DNA from: an uncultured Rhodospirillales bacterium | Lineage (GTDB): Bacteria; Pseudomonadota; Alphaproteobacteria; Azospirillales; Azospirillaceae | Assembly: GCA_903856295.1 (NCBI GenBank) | Contig: CAIOBP010000025.1 | Coordinates: 21,074 to 85,073, forward strand | Direction of reading: 5' to 3' | DNA length: 64,000 nucleotides | Part shown: positions 1 through 8,890 of the stretch, piece after piece | How the letters are laid out: each line of letters opens with the position of its first letter | How positions within the stretch are numbered: position 1 is the first letter of the stretch | Notes under the pieces: model-generated | The model's database searches: none | Told to the model about the DNA's origin: nothing | The model's input: only the letters and a program-made list of their open reading frames with translations | Position numbers and translations under genes: made by a program

Positions 1-1886
1 CCGACCCCGCGCGACGCCTCGTTGGTCCGGACGGCCGACTGCCGCACCTTGCCGATCGCCGACGAGATGTCCCCGGTGCTCGACGACACGAACTGGACAT
101 TGCGGGCGATTTCATCGGTGGCGCTCTGCTGCTCGGTGACCGCCGCCGCGATCTCGCTGGTCGCCTGATGCAGCCCGTGAACGGTCTGGCCGATCGCCTG
201 GACGGACTCGACGGTGCTGGCGATCGAACTCTGAATCTCGCCGATCTGGGAGGCGATGTCGGTGGTGGCCTTCTGAGTCTGCCCGGCCAGATTCTTGACC
301 TCGGTGGCGACGACGGCGAAGCCCTTGCCCATCTCGCCGGCCCGCGCCGCCTCGATGGTGGCGTTGAGCGCCAGCAGGTTGGTCTGAGCCGCGATGTCGG
401 AGATGATTTTCACGATATCGCCGATGCGGCTCGAGGCCTCGCGCAACCGGTCCACCTGATCGACCACATCCTTGGCCTGAGTCGCGCCGGCCTCGGCAGC
501 CTGGGACGAGCTGTTGATCAGGCGGCCGATCTCGCCGATCGCCGCCGTCAGCTCCTCGGACGCCGCGGCCACCGACTGCGAATTCGAGGCGGCATCGCCG
601 ACCGCGCCGGTGACGACATCGACCTCGCGGTTGGTCTCGGCGGCGGCCTCGCCCAGCATTTCGGCGGTTTCGGCCATCGAGGAGGAGGCCTTGGACAGGC
701 CGGAGAACACCCCGGAGACGCTGGCGCCGAACATGTCGATCAGCTCATCGGCTTCCTGCTGACGGCGCAGCTTCATGAGATTTTCCGCCTCTTCGGCGGC
801 CTTCATCGCCAGATTCTGCTGGGCCTGCTGGTCGAACACCCGGATCGCCCGCGCGATGTCGCCGATCTCGGTGCGCAAGGTCAGCTCCCGCGACGGAATC
901 TCGACCTTGACCTGGCCCTCGGCCAGCCGCTGCATCAGACCGGTGAGCGAGATCAGCGGCCGGCAGATCGCGCCGCCGACCAGATACGCCCCCAGCCCGA
1001 CCAGCACCACGGCGCCCACGATCACCCACAGCAGCACCCTGCCGGTGTGATCGCGCTCGGCGGCCATTTCGGCCTGGCTGGTCTCGTAATCCTTGGCGAT
1101 GGTCTCGCTGAGATTGACCAGCACCGGCTCGAGCTGCCCGTAGATCTGCGACAGAACCTTGCTTTCGTCGCGGACGGCCAGGGTGGCGTCCATCACCCCG
1201 AAAAAGCTGCGCTGGTACTCGGCGAGCTTGCTCCGGATGTCGGCGACGGTGGCCTCGGGCAGCTCGGCGGCGGGCAGCGCCTGCTCGAATTCCTTCACCC
1301 GGGCCTTCAGCTCCTCACCATATTTCGGGTCCAGACGGGCGAGAAAATCCTTCTCGTGCCGGCGCATCATCAGCATCAGCACCTGAAGCCGGGGCTGATT
1401 CGCCGCCTTGAGGCTGGTCTCGATGTTATGCACCGCCTTGCGCATCACGCCCTGAAGCCCCAGCTCGGGCGTCAGGCCCAGCTCGCGCTGCTTGGCCGCC
1501 ACCACCTGGAATTGCTTGGAATATTCCTCGACCCCGGCGACCACCCCGCGCAGGGCGGTCACCGCGCCGTCGTGATGGAGGTGGGCGAACAGCGCCTCAA
1601 GATCGTGCCGGCCGGCGGCCACCGCCTTGCCCTGGGCCACCACCGTTTCCTCGGTGTTGCGCAGAAAGAAGTCCTTCTCATGACGCCGGGCCTGGAGCAA
1701 ATCGATGTTGACCGCGCAGACCTGCTCGTAAGCATGGGTCGCCTCATCGGTGGCGCCCTGACGCGTGGCCTGAACATTGGCGCTCAGGGTCTGAATGACG
1801 CCGACCACCAGCAGCGCCGCCAGCCCGACCGCCCCGACCGTCGCCACCTGAGTGCGCAATTTGAACCGGACCAACAGGTTTTCCAT
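1..1886 (-). CDS. Methyl-accepting chemotaxis protein, C-terminus cut by window edge
   Basis: Membrane chemoreceptor that would signal to CheA/CheW. The minus-strand frame opens with ATG at 1886 and runs off the window at position 1, so the C-terminus is missing. A first membrane segment lies at about residues 13-33, followed by a long helical periplasmic region containing two RRHEKDF motifs (like helical-bimodular sensors), a second membrane segment at about 280-302, HAMP, and the signalling hairpin. The hairpin tip with [17 protein letters not shown] and [13 protein letters not shown] is intact near residues 497-530. It is a neighbour in the same direction of a second receptor at 2098-3777, and both share an upstream sequence module. 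The ligand cannot be read from the sequence. Confidence 0.93.
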   Translation of the reverse strand, partial: MENLLVRFKLRTQVATVGAVGLAALLVVGVIQTLSANVQATRQGATDEATHAYEQVCAVNIDLLQARRHEKDFFLRNTEETVVAQGKAVAAGRHDLEALFAHLHHDGAVTALRGVVAGVEEYSKQFQVVAAKQRELGLTPELGLQGVMRKAVHNIETSLKAANQPRLQVLMLMMRRHEKDFLARLDPKYGEELKARVKEFEQALPAAELPEATVADIRSKLAEYQRSFFGVMDATLAVRDESKVLSQIYGQLEPVLVNLSETIAKDYETSQAEMAAERDHTGRVLLWVIVGAVVLVGLGAYLVGGAICRPLISLTGLMQRLAEGQVKVEIPSRELTLRTEIGDIARAIRVFDQQAQQNLAMKAAEEAENLMKLRRQQEADELIDMFGASVSGVFSGLSKASSSMAETAEMLGEAAAETNREVDVVTGAVGDAASNSQSVAAASEELTAAIGEIGRLINSSSQAAEAGATQAKDVVDQVDRLREASSRIGDIVKIISDIAAQTNLLALNATIEAARAGEMGKGFAVVATEVKNLAGQTQKATTDIASQIGEIQSSIASTVESVQAIGQTVHGLHQATSEIAAAVTEQQSATDEIARNVQFVSSSTGDISSAIGKVRQSAVRTNEASRGV

Positions 1887-1957
1887 CCCACGCTCCAACC
1901 AGATGGTCCCGAACCGGGGCCATTGAGAATTGTCAAATTTATTACAGATTTCTGACG

Positions 1958-2004
1958 TTGTTGCATCGCAGCATAGGCACTCGAAAGGCTTGGCTGGCAT
2001 GCGC
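1958..2004 (-). promoter_or_regulatory. Shared upstream module of the chemoreceptor gene (TGC-GCA palindrome plus GCATGCCAGCCAAGC block)
   Basis: Upstream of the 1886 start, read on the minus strand, lie a block GCATGCCAGCCAAGC (2004-1990) and then TGCCTATGCTGCGATGCAA, a near palindrome around TGCTGC-GAT-GCAACA. Almost the same two blocks occur upstream of the 2098-3777 receptor. The TGC(N3)GCA core resembles sites described for PhaR-type regulators, but which protein binds here is unknown. Confidence 0.45.
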
Positions 2005-2097
2005 CTATGGCATTGCAGCCCGCCGGTGGCGACACCGGCGCCGTGGCAGGGGGACAGCGCCGTGGCGGGTGGCCGGCGCGGTCTGGGGCGGAGCCGT

Positions 2098-3777
2098 TTA
2101 CGCCCCTCTGACCTGATGAATGAAGCTGTCCACGGCGGCGCGCAGCCGCTCGGACTGGCCGGTCAGCTCCCGGGCGGCCGAGAGGGTCTGCCCGGCCATG
2201 GAGCCGGTCGAGGCCGCGGCCTCGGTCACGCCGCCAATATGCTCCGCCACCCCCCGGGTGCCCTGGGAGGCCTGGGCGACGTTGCAGGCGATCTCGTGAG
2301 TCGCGGTGCCTTGCTCATCGACCGCGGTGGCGATGGTGGTGGCGATTTCGCTCATGCGGCGAATGGTGCCGGTGATCTCCTTGATGGCCTGAACCGCAGT
2401 GCCGGTCGCTTCTTGCATCTGTGAAACCTGAGTCTGGATGTCCTCGGTGGCCTGAGCCGTCTGGTTCGCGAGGTTCTTGACCTCCGATGCCACCACGGCA
2501 AAGCCCCGGCCGGCCTCTCCCGCCCGCGCCGCCTCGATGGTGGCGTTCAGCGCCAGGAGATTGGTTTGGCTGGCGATGCTCTGGATCAGCTGAACCACGG
2601 CACCGATTTTCTGCGCCGCCAGGGACAGGCCGGCAACCGTATCGTTGGTGCGGTTGGCTTCGGCCACGGCGGTTTCGGCGATGCCGGCGGAATCGTTGAC
2701 CTGACGCCGGATTTCGTTGACCGAGGCGGTCAGCTCCTCGGTGGCGGCCGCGACCGTCGAGACATTGCCCGAGGCCTGCTCGGCGGCGCTGGCCGCCGAC
2801 ATCGCCTGACTGTTGGTGTGATCGGCGGTGCCGAGCAGCGACTGGGCGTTGGCCTGGAGTTGCACCGCCGCGCTGCCCAGACCGTTGATCACCGTCTGGA
2901 TCGTGCGATCGAAGTCGCGGATGCAATCGGTGATTTTCTCCGCTCGCCTCTGCCGGGATTCGTGCTCGCTGCGCTGTTCGGTGGCCAGCTGGGCCGCCCG
3001 CTTCATGTGCTCTTTGAAGACCAGAACCGCCCGGGCCATCCGGCCGATTTCATCACCGCGGTCCGTCGCGGGAATGACGGCGTCGAGATCGTCTTCGGCC
3101 AGCCGGAGCATGGCGGACTCAATGCGGGTCAGCGGCGACAGGAAGTGCCGGATGAGCAAGCCGATGGTGGTGCAAAACGCCAGGGCGGCGATGGCGACAA
3201 AGAGGGCGATATGCGAGGTGATCTGCGGCACGATGGCTAAATAGTCGCTCTGCTTGACACCGACAAACAGCACGCCGACGACCTCGCCCGCCGCGCTGAC
3301 GATCGGATCGTAGGCGGTGAAATATTTCTCGTTGAGAATCTCCGCTTCGCCCCGGAAGGATTTGTGATCCCGGAAGATCGCATCATGAACGGGACCCTGC
3401 GCCAGCGGCGTGCCGACCGCCCGGGTTCCGTCCGCCTTCTTGACGTTGGTCGAGACCCGGACATCGCCCATGAACACCGTGGCCACGCCGCCGACCAGCG
3501 CCTGAACCCGGTCCACCACCTCGGTGGTGTCGTTGATCGGCGTGCTCCCGACCAGCAGCTTGTGCTCCACGATCCTGATATCCGCGCCCCGGTGCCGCAG
3601 CACCTCCCAGGCCACGGCCATGTTGCTTTCCTGGCGGACCGAAGCCCGGCGGCGCATCTCCGTGTCGAGGTTGGCGGCGGTGATCCAGATCAGCACGACG
3701 CCGAGGAGCGCGATGCCGATCAGCGCCGTCACGGTCACTTTCGCCGTCATCGACATATTGGAAACCTGCAGGGCCAT
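2098..3777 (-). CDS. Methyl-accepting chemotaxis protein with single periplasmic Cache domain
   Basis: A complete 559-residue chemoreceptor. An N-terminal membrane helix (about 11-33) is followed by a periplasmic domain of about 150 residues whose pattern ([15 protein letters not shown], then [19 protein letters not shown] and [11 protein letters not shown]) fits the Cache_3/Cache_2 fusion type. A second membrane helix lies at about 187-211, then HAMP, then the cytoplasmic hairpin whose conserved tip ([20 protein letters not shown]) lies at about residues 405-430. There is no C-terminal CheR-tethering pentapeptide. Start is ATG 3777. It probably senses small organic molecules; the ligand is unknown. 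It lies in tandem with the receptor ending at 1886 but has its own upstream region. Confidence 0.93.
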   Translation of the reverse strand: MALQVSNMSMTAKVTVTALIGIALLGVVLIWITAANLDTEMRRRASVRQESNMAVAWEVLRHRGADIRIVEHKLLVGSTPINDTTEVVDRVQALVGGVATVFMGDVRVSTNVKKADGTRAVGTPLAQGPVHDAIFRDHKSFRGEAEILNEKYFTAYDPIVSAAGEVVGVLFVGVKQSDYLAIVPQITSHIALFVAIAALAFCTTIGLLIRHFLSPLTRIESAMLRLAEDDLDAVIPATDRGDEIGRMARAVLVFKEHMKRAAQLATEQRSEHESRQRRAEKITDCIRDFDRTIQTVINGLGSAAVQLQANAQSLLGTADHTNSQAMSAASAAEQASGNVSTVAAATEELTASVNEIRRQVNDSAGIAETAVAEANRTNDTVAGLSLAAQKIGAVVQLIQSIASQTNLLALNATIEAARAGEAGRGFAVVASEVKNLANQTAQATEDIQTQVSQMQEATGTAVQAIKEITGTIRRMSEIATTIATAVDEQGTATHEIACNVAQASQGTRGVAEHIGGVTEAAASTGSMAGQTLSAARELTGQSERLRAAVDSFIHQVRGA

Positions 3778-3825
3778 GTCGTCATTCCTCGTCTACACGG
3801 AACCGGCGGAGCCGTCCGCCATCTG

Positions 3826-3917
3826 TGATTGCGGTGCAGCATAGGCAACAAACTATCCGGCGTCACCACATTGCTGCACCGCAGCAGGGCTGTGGGCAGT
3901 GCTTGGCTGGTATGCGC
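3826..3917 (-). promoter_or_regulatory. Upstream module of the Cache chemoreceptor: palindromes plus conserved block
   Basis: Between the divergent receptor (start 3777) and pepA (start 3980) are a perfect palindrome TTGCTGCACCGCAGCA (3871-3886), a second TGC-rich half-palindrome with CTATGC at 3829-3846, and, on the minus strand, GCATACCAGCCAAGC (3915-3901). The last two blocks match those at 1958-2004. The regulator is unknown and may act on either divergent gene. Confidence 0.45.
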
Positions 3918-3979
3918 GCTTGACATCGCCGCCGCCGCCCGCCTTATGAGAGCGGATCACCGCAGTCATCGAGGCCGCC

Positions 3980-5479
3980 ATGCGTATCGAGTTCGCCGTT
4001 CCCGCCCTGCCCGAAACCGGCGCCCTGGTTCTGCCCATCGGCCAGGACAACGCCTTCGGCCCGCTGGCCGAGGAGGCGGACCGGCTGAGCGGCGGCGCGC
4101 TGCGCCGGGCGCTGGCGGCCAGCCGCTTCACCGGCAAGAAGGACGAAACTCTTGAGATTCTGGCGCCGGCCGGGCTGGGGCTGTCGCGGCTGCTGCTGGT
4201 CGGGCTGGGCAAGCCCGAGGCGCTGACCCTGGAGAGTTTCGAGGCGCTGGCCGGCAACGTCTCGGCGCAGCTGACCAAGACCGGCGACAGCGGGGCGGTG
4301 CTTCTCCTCGAAGTGCCGGCCGGCTGCGCCCTTGCCCCGGTCGCGATCGCCGCCGCCGCCGGCCTGGGCGCCGCCCTGCGCGCCTACCGCTTCGATCGCT
4401 ACCGCACCACCGAAAAGCCCGATCAGAAGCCCAGTCTGACCCGGCTGACCATCCAGACCACCGAGCCCGACGCCGCGGCCACCGCCTTCGCCGCGCTGGA
4501 GCCGGTGCTGTCCGGCGTCACCTTCACCCGCGATCTGGTCTCCGAGCCGGCGAACAAGCTGACCCCGGTGATCTTCGCCGAACGCTGCCGGGAGCTGGCG
4601 GCGCTCGGGCTCGAGGTGACGGTGCTCGACGAAGCGCAAATGCGGGCGCTCAACATGGGCGCGCTGCTCGGGGTGGCGCAAGGCAGCGCCAACCCGCCCC
4701 GGCTGGTCTCGCTGCTCTGGCGCGGCGCCCCCGAGGCCGAGGACCAGCGGCCGCTCGCCCTGGTCGGCAAGGGCGTGACCTTCGACAGCGGCGGCATCTC
4801 GATCAAGGGCGCCGCCGGCATGGAAGACATGAAGTGGGACATGGCCGGCGCCGGCACCGTCGCCGGGGTGATGCGGGTGCTGGCCGGACGCAAGGCCAAA
4901 GCCAATGTCGTCGGCGTGCTCGGGCTGGTCGAAAACATGCCCTCGGGCACGGCGCAGCGGCCGGGAGACGTCGTGGTCTCGGCCTCGGGCAAGACCATCG
5001 AGGTGATCAACACCGACGCCGAGGGCCGGTTGGTGCTCGCCGACGCCCTGTGGTACGCCCAGGAGACCTTCAAGCCGCGCCGGGTGATCGATCTCGCGAC
5101 CCTGACCGGCGCGATCATCGTGGCGCTGGGCAGCGAATATGCCGGGCTGTTCGCCTCCGAGGACGCGCTGGCCGAACAGCTGCTGGCCGCCGGCAAGGTG
5201 GTGGGCGAGCCGCTGTGGCGGATGCCGCTCTCGGACGCCGTCGACAAGGACATGGCCTCCGACATCGCCGACATGAAGAACACCGGCTCGGGCCGCAATG
5301 GCGGCAGCATCACCGGCGCCATGTTCGTCAAGCGCTTCGTCGGCGACCTGCCCTGGGCGCATCTCGATATCGCCGGCGTGGTCTGGAGCAAGAAGGACAC
5401 CGCCACCGTGCCCAAGGGCGGCACCGCCTTCGGCGTCCGGCTGCTCGACCGCTTTATTTCCGAGACTTGTGAGGGCTGA
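3980..5479 (+). CDS. pepA: Leucyl aminopeptidase (M17 family)
   Basis: Cytosolic aminopeptidase that removes N-terminal residues from peptides using two metal ions. At 499 residues it has normal family length. The C-terminal catalytic domain carries the metal and substrate signature GKGVTFDSGGISIKG (around residue 262-276), the MKWDMAGA segment and the family hallmark NTDAEGRL at about 343-350. The N-terminal domain is more variable, as usual. Start ATG 3980 follows a 200-bp divergent region shared with the chemoreceptor. In many proteobacteria pepA is followed by holC; here a tiny chemoreceptor-like gene separates them. Confidence 0.97.
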   Translation: MRIEFAVPALPETGALVLPIGQDNAFGPLAEEADRLSGGALRRALAASRFTGKKDETLEILAPAGLGLSRLLLVGLGKPEALTLESFEALAGNVSAQLTKTGDSGAVLLLEVPAGCALAPVAIAAAAGLGAALRAYRFDRYRTTEKPDQKPSLTRLTIQTTEPDAAATAFAALEPVLSGVTFTRDLVSEPANKLTPVIFAERCRELAALGLEVTVLDEAQMRALNMGALLGVAQGSANPPRLVSLLWRGAPEAEDQRPLALVGKGVTFDSGGISIKGAAGMEDMKWDMAGAGTVAGVMRVLAGRKAKANVVGVLGLVENMPSGTAQRPGDVVVSASGKTIEVINTDAEGRLVLADALWYAQETFKPRRVIDLATLTGAIIVALGSEYAGLFASEDALAEQLLAAGKVVGEPLWRMPLSDAVDKDMASDIADMKNTGSGRNGGSITGAMFVKRFVGDLPWAHLDIAGVVWSKKDTATVPKGGTAFGVRLLDRFISETCEG

Positions 5480-5564
5480 CCCCATCCAGGGTTTGCTCTT
5501 GAGGGCAAAAAATCGTATTTGATTAAGTAAGTGATCTCCACCGCTCAAACCGGAAGCACCCACC

Positions 5565-5861
5565 ATGTCCGACGAGGATCGCATCGTAGAACTGACTGCC
5601 GCTCTGGCCGACGTGATTTCGCGCAAGGTGGCGCAGATCAAGGACGTCACCAGCAGCACCCGTACCCTGGCGCTCAACGCCCTGATCGAGGCGACCCGGG
5701 CCGGAGAGGCCGGGCGGGGTTTCGCCGTGGTCGCGGGCGAGGTCAAGCAGGTTTCGGAAAACATCAACGGCATCACCCAGTCCCTCGAGTCGGAACTGAA
5801 CAAGGCCGTGGGTGAGCTGAGCCGGCTGGCGAAAAACGTCGCGGACTCCCGCCAACACTGA
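5565..5861 (+). CDS. Mini-chemoreceptor: isolated MCP signalling-tip protein (98 aa)
   Basis: A 98-residue soluble protein that consists of little more than the hairpin tip of a chemoreceptor. The tip is recognisable as [20 protein letters not shown] and FAVVAGEVKQVSENI (about residues 37-66), the part of MCPs that binds CheA and CheW. There is no membrane segment, HAMP or sensory domain, and only short helices flank the tip, so the usual methylation helices are absent or very short. ATG 5565 has GGAAG nine bases upstream. It lies between pepA and holC in the same direction. It could act as a soluble adaptor or competitor in receptor arrays, or be a receptor relic; the conserved tip and intact frame favour function. 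Confidence 0.75.
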   Translation: MSDEDRIVELTAALADVISRKVAQIKDVTSSTRTLALNALIEATRAGEAGRGFAVVAGEVKQVSENINGITQSLESELNKAVGELSRLAKNVADSRQH

Positions 5862-5903
5862 GCGAGTCCCTCGTTCTACCGAGAGCGGCTTCGCGCTCTG
5901 ACT

Positions 5904-5960
5904 GGTTCCCAAAGGCCCCCCCGGCCCTTGGTGGGGTCCGGGGGGCGACGTTCCTGGTCT
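5904..5960. repeat. Dispersed CCAAAGGCC palindromic repeat, copy 1
   Basis: A short GC-rich element starting GGTTCCCAAAGGCC and continuing through GGTGGGGTCC, in the pepA-holC interval. It is related to the copies at 43630-43684 and 49335-49450. It is the most diverged of the three: its second arm reads GGCCCTTGG, so the stem is imperfect. Confidence 0.6.
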
Positions 5961-5969
5961 GCGGTGCTT

Positions 5970-6422
5970 ATGACCGAAGTCCGCTTCTACCACCTCCAGC
6001 GCCGGACGCTGGATCAGGCGCTGCCGCCGCTGCTTGAGAAGGTCCTCGAGCGGGGGATGCGTGCCGTGGTGATGGCCAGCTCGGAAGAGCGCCTCGAAAT
6101 GTTCAATCAGGTGCTGTGGAGCTGGGACCCGGCCTCGTTCCTGCCCCATGGCAGCCGCAAGGACGGCTTCGCCGCCGAACAGCCGGTCTGGCTGACCCTC
6201 CAGCCCGAAAATCCCAACGGCGCCCAGGTGCTGGTGCTGACCGACGGCGCCAGCGGCGGCGACCCCAGCTTTCCCGGCTTCGCGACGGTGTGCGACCTGT
6301 TCGACGGCAATGACGGCGAGGCGGTGGCCGCCGCCCGCGAGCGCTGGCGCCAGGGCAAGGCCGCCGGCCACCAGATGACCTACTGGCAGCAATCGGCGAC
6401 CGGTTGGGAGCGCAAGATGTGA
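5970..6422 (+). CDS. holC: DNA polymerase III subunit chi
   Basis: Accessory subunit of the replicative clamp-loader complex; chi links psi/clamp loader to SSB. The 150-residue protein starts MTEVRFYHL, a typical HolC opening, and shows the family pattern SSEERLEMFNQVLWSWDPASF followed by FLPHGSRKDGF. I chose ATG 5970 over an upstream in-frame start at 5928 because the extra residues are encoded by the palindromic repeat and do not look like HolC. It lies downstream of pepA, a common pairing. The 3' end is followed by a gene-free stretch containing the 118-bp element. Confidence 0.9.
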   Translation: MTEVRFYHLQRRTLDQALPPLLEKVLERGMRAVVMASSEERLEMFNQVLWSWDPASFLPHGSRKDGFAAEQPVWLTLQPENPNGAQVLVLTDGASGGDPSFPGFATVCDLFDGNDGEAVAAARERWRQGKAAGHQMTYWQQSATGWERKM

Positions 6423-6504
6423 GACCGGCGGCGGGACGGCGACAAACCCTTTGAAGTCCGACGCCATATTTGCGACACTCGCGGCGTTTCGGCCCCCTCG
6501 GATG

Positions 6505-6622
6505 TTAGAGCAAGATCGCGAAGAGGTGGAATCTCCACGTAGCGTGAATCTTGCTCTAGCTATTTGATTTTAGAGCGTGATTCACACATTGACCGTTCGC
6601 AGTCGAAGTGATCGCGCTCTAA
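6505..6622. repeat. 118-bp double-hairpin dispersed element, copy A
   Basis: The element begins TTAGAGCAAGATCGCGAAGA and ends GATCGCGCTCTAA. It is built from two adjacent palindromes: AGAGCAAGAT (6507-6516) pairs with ATCTTGCTCT (6548-6557), and TTAGAGCG (6570-6577) pairs with CGCTCTAA (6615-6622). An inverted copy of identical length lies at 38726-38843. The form is that of a REP/BIME-like or MITE-like element with no coding capacity. It sits just upstream of the kinase gene at 6657. Confidence 0.85.
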
Positions 6623-6656
6623 CTCCGCACCTCGTACCGTGGCTCGTGAGAAGGCA

Positions 6657-7895
6657 ATGATCAACGCCGAAATCGACCGGGGAATAAAGGACGCCGCGAT
6701 CCTGATCGTGGACGACAACCTGTCCAACGTCGATCTCCTGCGCGAAATTCTGCGCCATCAGGGCTTCACCAACGTCCGGGGCGAGACCGACCCCCGACTG
6801 GTGCCGGATCTGTGCTGCGCTTATCCTTTCGATATTCTGCTGCTCGACGTCCGGATGCCGCACATAACCGGCTTCCAGCTGATCGAACTCTTGCGGCCGA
6901 TCTTCAACGACGACTATGTGCCGATTCTGGTGCTGACCGCCCAGACCGACCAGGAAACCCGGCGCAAGGCCCTGGAAGTCGGCGCCAACGACTTCCTGAC
7001 CAAACCGTTCGTGACCTGGGAGCTGTTGCAGCGGGTGCGCAACATGCTGCAGATCCGCATCCTCTACAAAAAGACCCGCGACCAGAACCGGGAGCTGGAA
7101 CAGCGCGTCGAGGAGCGCACCTGCGAGTTGAGCGAGGCCCTGACCCTGTCGCGCAAGGCCGACCGTGCCAAACTCGATTTCCTCTCAGTGATGAGCCACG
7201 AACTGCGCACACCGCTCAATGCGATCATCGGCTTTTCCGAAGTGATCTCGAACCAGGATTCGAAACGGACGCTTGCCCCCGACCACCTCGACTACATCAA
7301 ACTGATTGAGGAAAGCGGCAAGCACCTCTTGAATCTGGTCAACCGCATCCTTGAATACACCAAATGTTCCACCGGTACCGTCGATCTTGAGGAAACCCCG
7401 GTCGATCTGCGCGATCTGCTTGAGCAGTGTCTGGCCGCCCTCGCGCCCAAGGCCCAGGCCAAACAGGTTGCCATGGCGCTTGAGGCGAGCAAGCCGCTCT
7501 GGGTGAGCGTCGACGAGCGAAGAACCCACGAACTCATTCTTTCCGTGCTCGACAACGCGATCAAGTTCAACCACCAGGGCGGCACGGTGACCGCCGCACT
7601 GAGCGGCGACCAGGACGGCATCGTGCTGGCCATCACCGACAACGGCCCGGGCATTCCCGCTGAACTCCAGGCTCGCATCTTCGACCCGTTCACCCAGGGC
7701 GAAGGCTCGATCGACCGCCGCCACGAAGGCATCGGCCTTGGCCTGCCGCTGGTCCAGCGCTATGCCCAGCTCCATGGCGGCTGGATCGAACTGATCAGCG
7801 AGCCCGGCACCGGCACCACGGTCCGGATTTATCTGCCGGCCAACCGGCTGCTCGCCTCAACGGCCGGTTTCGCCGCCGCCGCCGGCGCCGTCTGA
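6657..7895 (+). CDS. REC-first histidine kinase (receiver-HisKA-HATPase)
   Basis: Cytosolic two-component protein with the receiver at the N-terminus: REC at about residues 13-130, with the phospho-acceptor Asp in ILLLDVRMPHITG and a conserved TKPF lysine, then a coiled coil at about 135-175, then HisKA with H-box SHELRTPLNAIIGF at about 180, and HATPase_c with DNAIKFNHQGG and GIGLGLPLVQ. No membrane segment or PAS domain. It is therefore controlled by phosphorylation of its own receiver, probably from another kinase. ATG 6657 is preferred, with GAGAAGG just upstream; an in-frame GTG at 6639 is an alternative. The 118-bp element lies immediately upstream. Partner regulator unknown. Confidence 0.9.
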   Translation: MINAEIDRGIKDAAILIVDDNLSNVDLLREILRHQGFTNVRGETDPRLVPDLCCAYPFDILLLDVRMPHITGFQLIELLRPIFNDDYVPILVLTAQTDQETRRKALEVGANDFLTKPFVTWELLQRVRNMLQIRILYKKTRDQNRELEQRVEERTCELSEALTLSRKADRAKLDFLSVMSHELRTPLNAIIGFSEVISNQDSKRTLAPDHLDYIKLIEESGKHLLNLVNRILEYTKCSTGTVDLEETPVDLRDLLEQCLAALAPKAQAKQVAMALEASKPLWVSVDERRTHELILSVLDNAIKFNHQGGTVTAALSGDQDGIVLAITDNGPGIPAELQARIFDPFTQGEGSIDRRHEGIGLGLPLVQRYAQLHGGWIELISEPGTGTTVRIYLPANRLLASTAGFAAAAGAV

Positions 7896-7924
7896 GCGGC
7901 CCCGGAGCAGCGCGACCGCAGGGG

Positions 7925-8521
7925 TTACTGGTACGGCACGACCTTCACAAAGTGCTGACGGAACAGATAGCTGCCCATACAAGACGAGTTCAAGCATTCG
8001 AAGCGCGGAAGTCCGGGATACAGCGTATTCGCCTTTGGAGAATAGTACTCATACCCCTCCATGGCCTGCACCGCAAGCTTATCCGGACCGACACAGCGCA
8101 AGGCGTAGACCGCCTGTGGCGACGCTGTGAAATCGGCTTGCGTGAAATGCTTCTCCTTCACCCACTCGGAACCGGAGAGTTTCGAGGTCTGCCATGTCAG
8201 ATAAACGGTGTGGCGCCCGGGGGTGATCTCGACAAGATTGGGCTCTTTTTTGCTGTCATCCTGATCAAAAATGAAGCTATCGAGCGCACGGATGTTCAGC
8301 TGCGGGCTAAACCCCCGGTCAAGATTCAGGCACGAGTTATTGTTATGCACCTCTGCATTGAAATTCATATTCGTTATCACGGCAACCTCGCGCCCTCCGC
8401 CGTCAACGGCCGCCACCTTCAAGTGATGCTGGGGCGAAACGCAAGCATAGAGACTGGCTGACACAAGGATCGCCAAGGCAATAGTCCGACAGGCCCGCAA
8501 AGCTATACTCGACATTTCCAA
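7925..8521 (-). CDS. Putative lipoprotein of unknown function
   Basis: A 198-residue protein with a signal peptide ending in a lipobox-like VSASLYAC, so Cys27 is probably lipidated and the protein membrane-anchored. Beyond the signal there are four further cysteines (LNNSC-like region, ALRCVG, FECLNSSC), which could form disulfides in the periplasm. I do not recognise a family. Base composition is visibly less GC-rich than neighbouring genes, which hints at later acquisition. It is convergent with the kinase ending at 7895 and divergent from the pentapeptide gene. Confidence 0.75.
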   Translation of the reverse strand: MEMSSIALRACRTIALAILVSASLYACVSPQHHLKVAAVDGGGREVAVITNMNFNAEVHNNNSCLNLDRGFSPQLNIRALDSFIFDQDDSKKEPNLVEITPGRHTVYLTWQTSKLSGSEWVKEKHFTQADFTASPQAVYALRCVGPDKLAVQAMEGYEYYSPKANTLYPGLPRFECLNSSCMGSYLFRQHFVKVVPYQ

Positions 8522-8890
8522 ATCCCATTACTGTTACCGACAGCAAACCAGATCTATCACGGCCGGCACGTCAACCGCGCCGCCGGCAGGTGCACGTTGA
8601 TCATACGCGAAGCTTTTGACCCCCACAGCACATGCGAGTGCGACAAAATGTCACCACCCAATGCCTGGGGCCGCCACCAGACAAACTCATGAAAGCTTCC
8701 GATCAGGCATACCCGGCGGCGACGGCAACGTTGTCGATTGCGAACCGGCCCCCACAAGCTCTTCCGCTGAATTTTATATTAATTGGCAGATTCTTCAGGC
8801 TGTTACACTGTTGTCTGATGCGACTTGACACTCGATTGGACAGCGCCCACTGTATGGCCATGATCCCGCTTGCCGAGGCATCAGCAGCAC
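8522..8890. other. AT-rich divergent intergenic region
   Basis: About 370 bases without a credible gene, between the lipoprotein and the pentapeptide-repeat gene. It is much richer in A and T than the rest of the window (for example the AATTTTATATTAATTGG stretch near 8771). A TTGACA at 8825-8830 could be a -35 element for the downstream operon, but the matching -10 region is poor. Short open frames here have no family features. Confidence 0.4.

Noticed and set aside
168..1955. Plus-strand open frame of 595 codons opposite the first chemoreceptor
   Set aside because: The minus strand encodes a complete MCP layout with HAMP and tip; the plus frame is a shadow rich in Gly, Leu and Asp.
6505..6622. 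118-bp element considered as an insertion sequence
   Set aside because: It has no room for a transposase and no clear target-site duplication; it is treated as a non-coding palindromic repeat.
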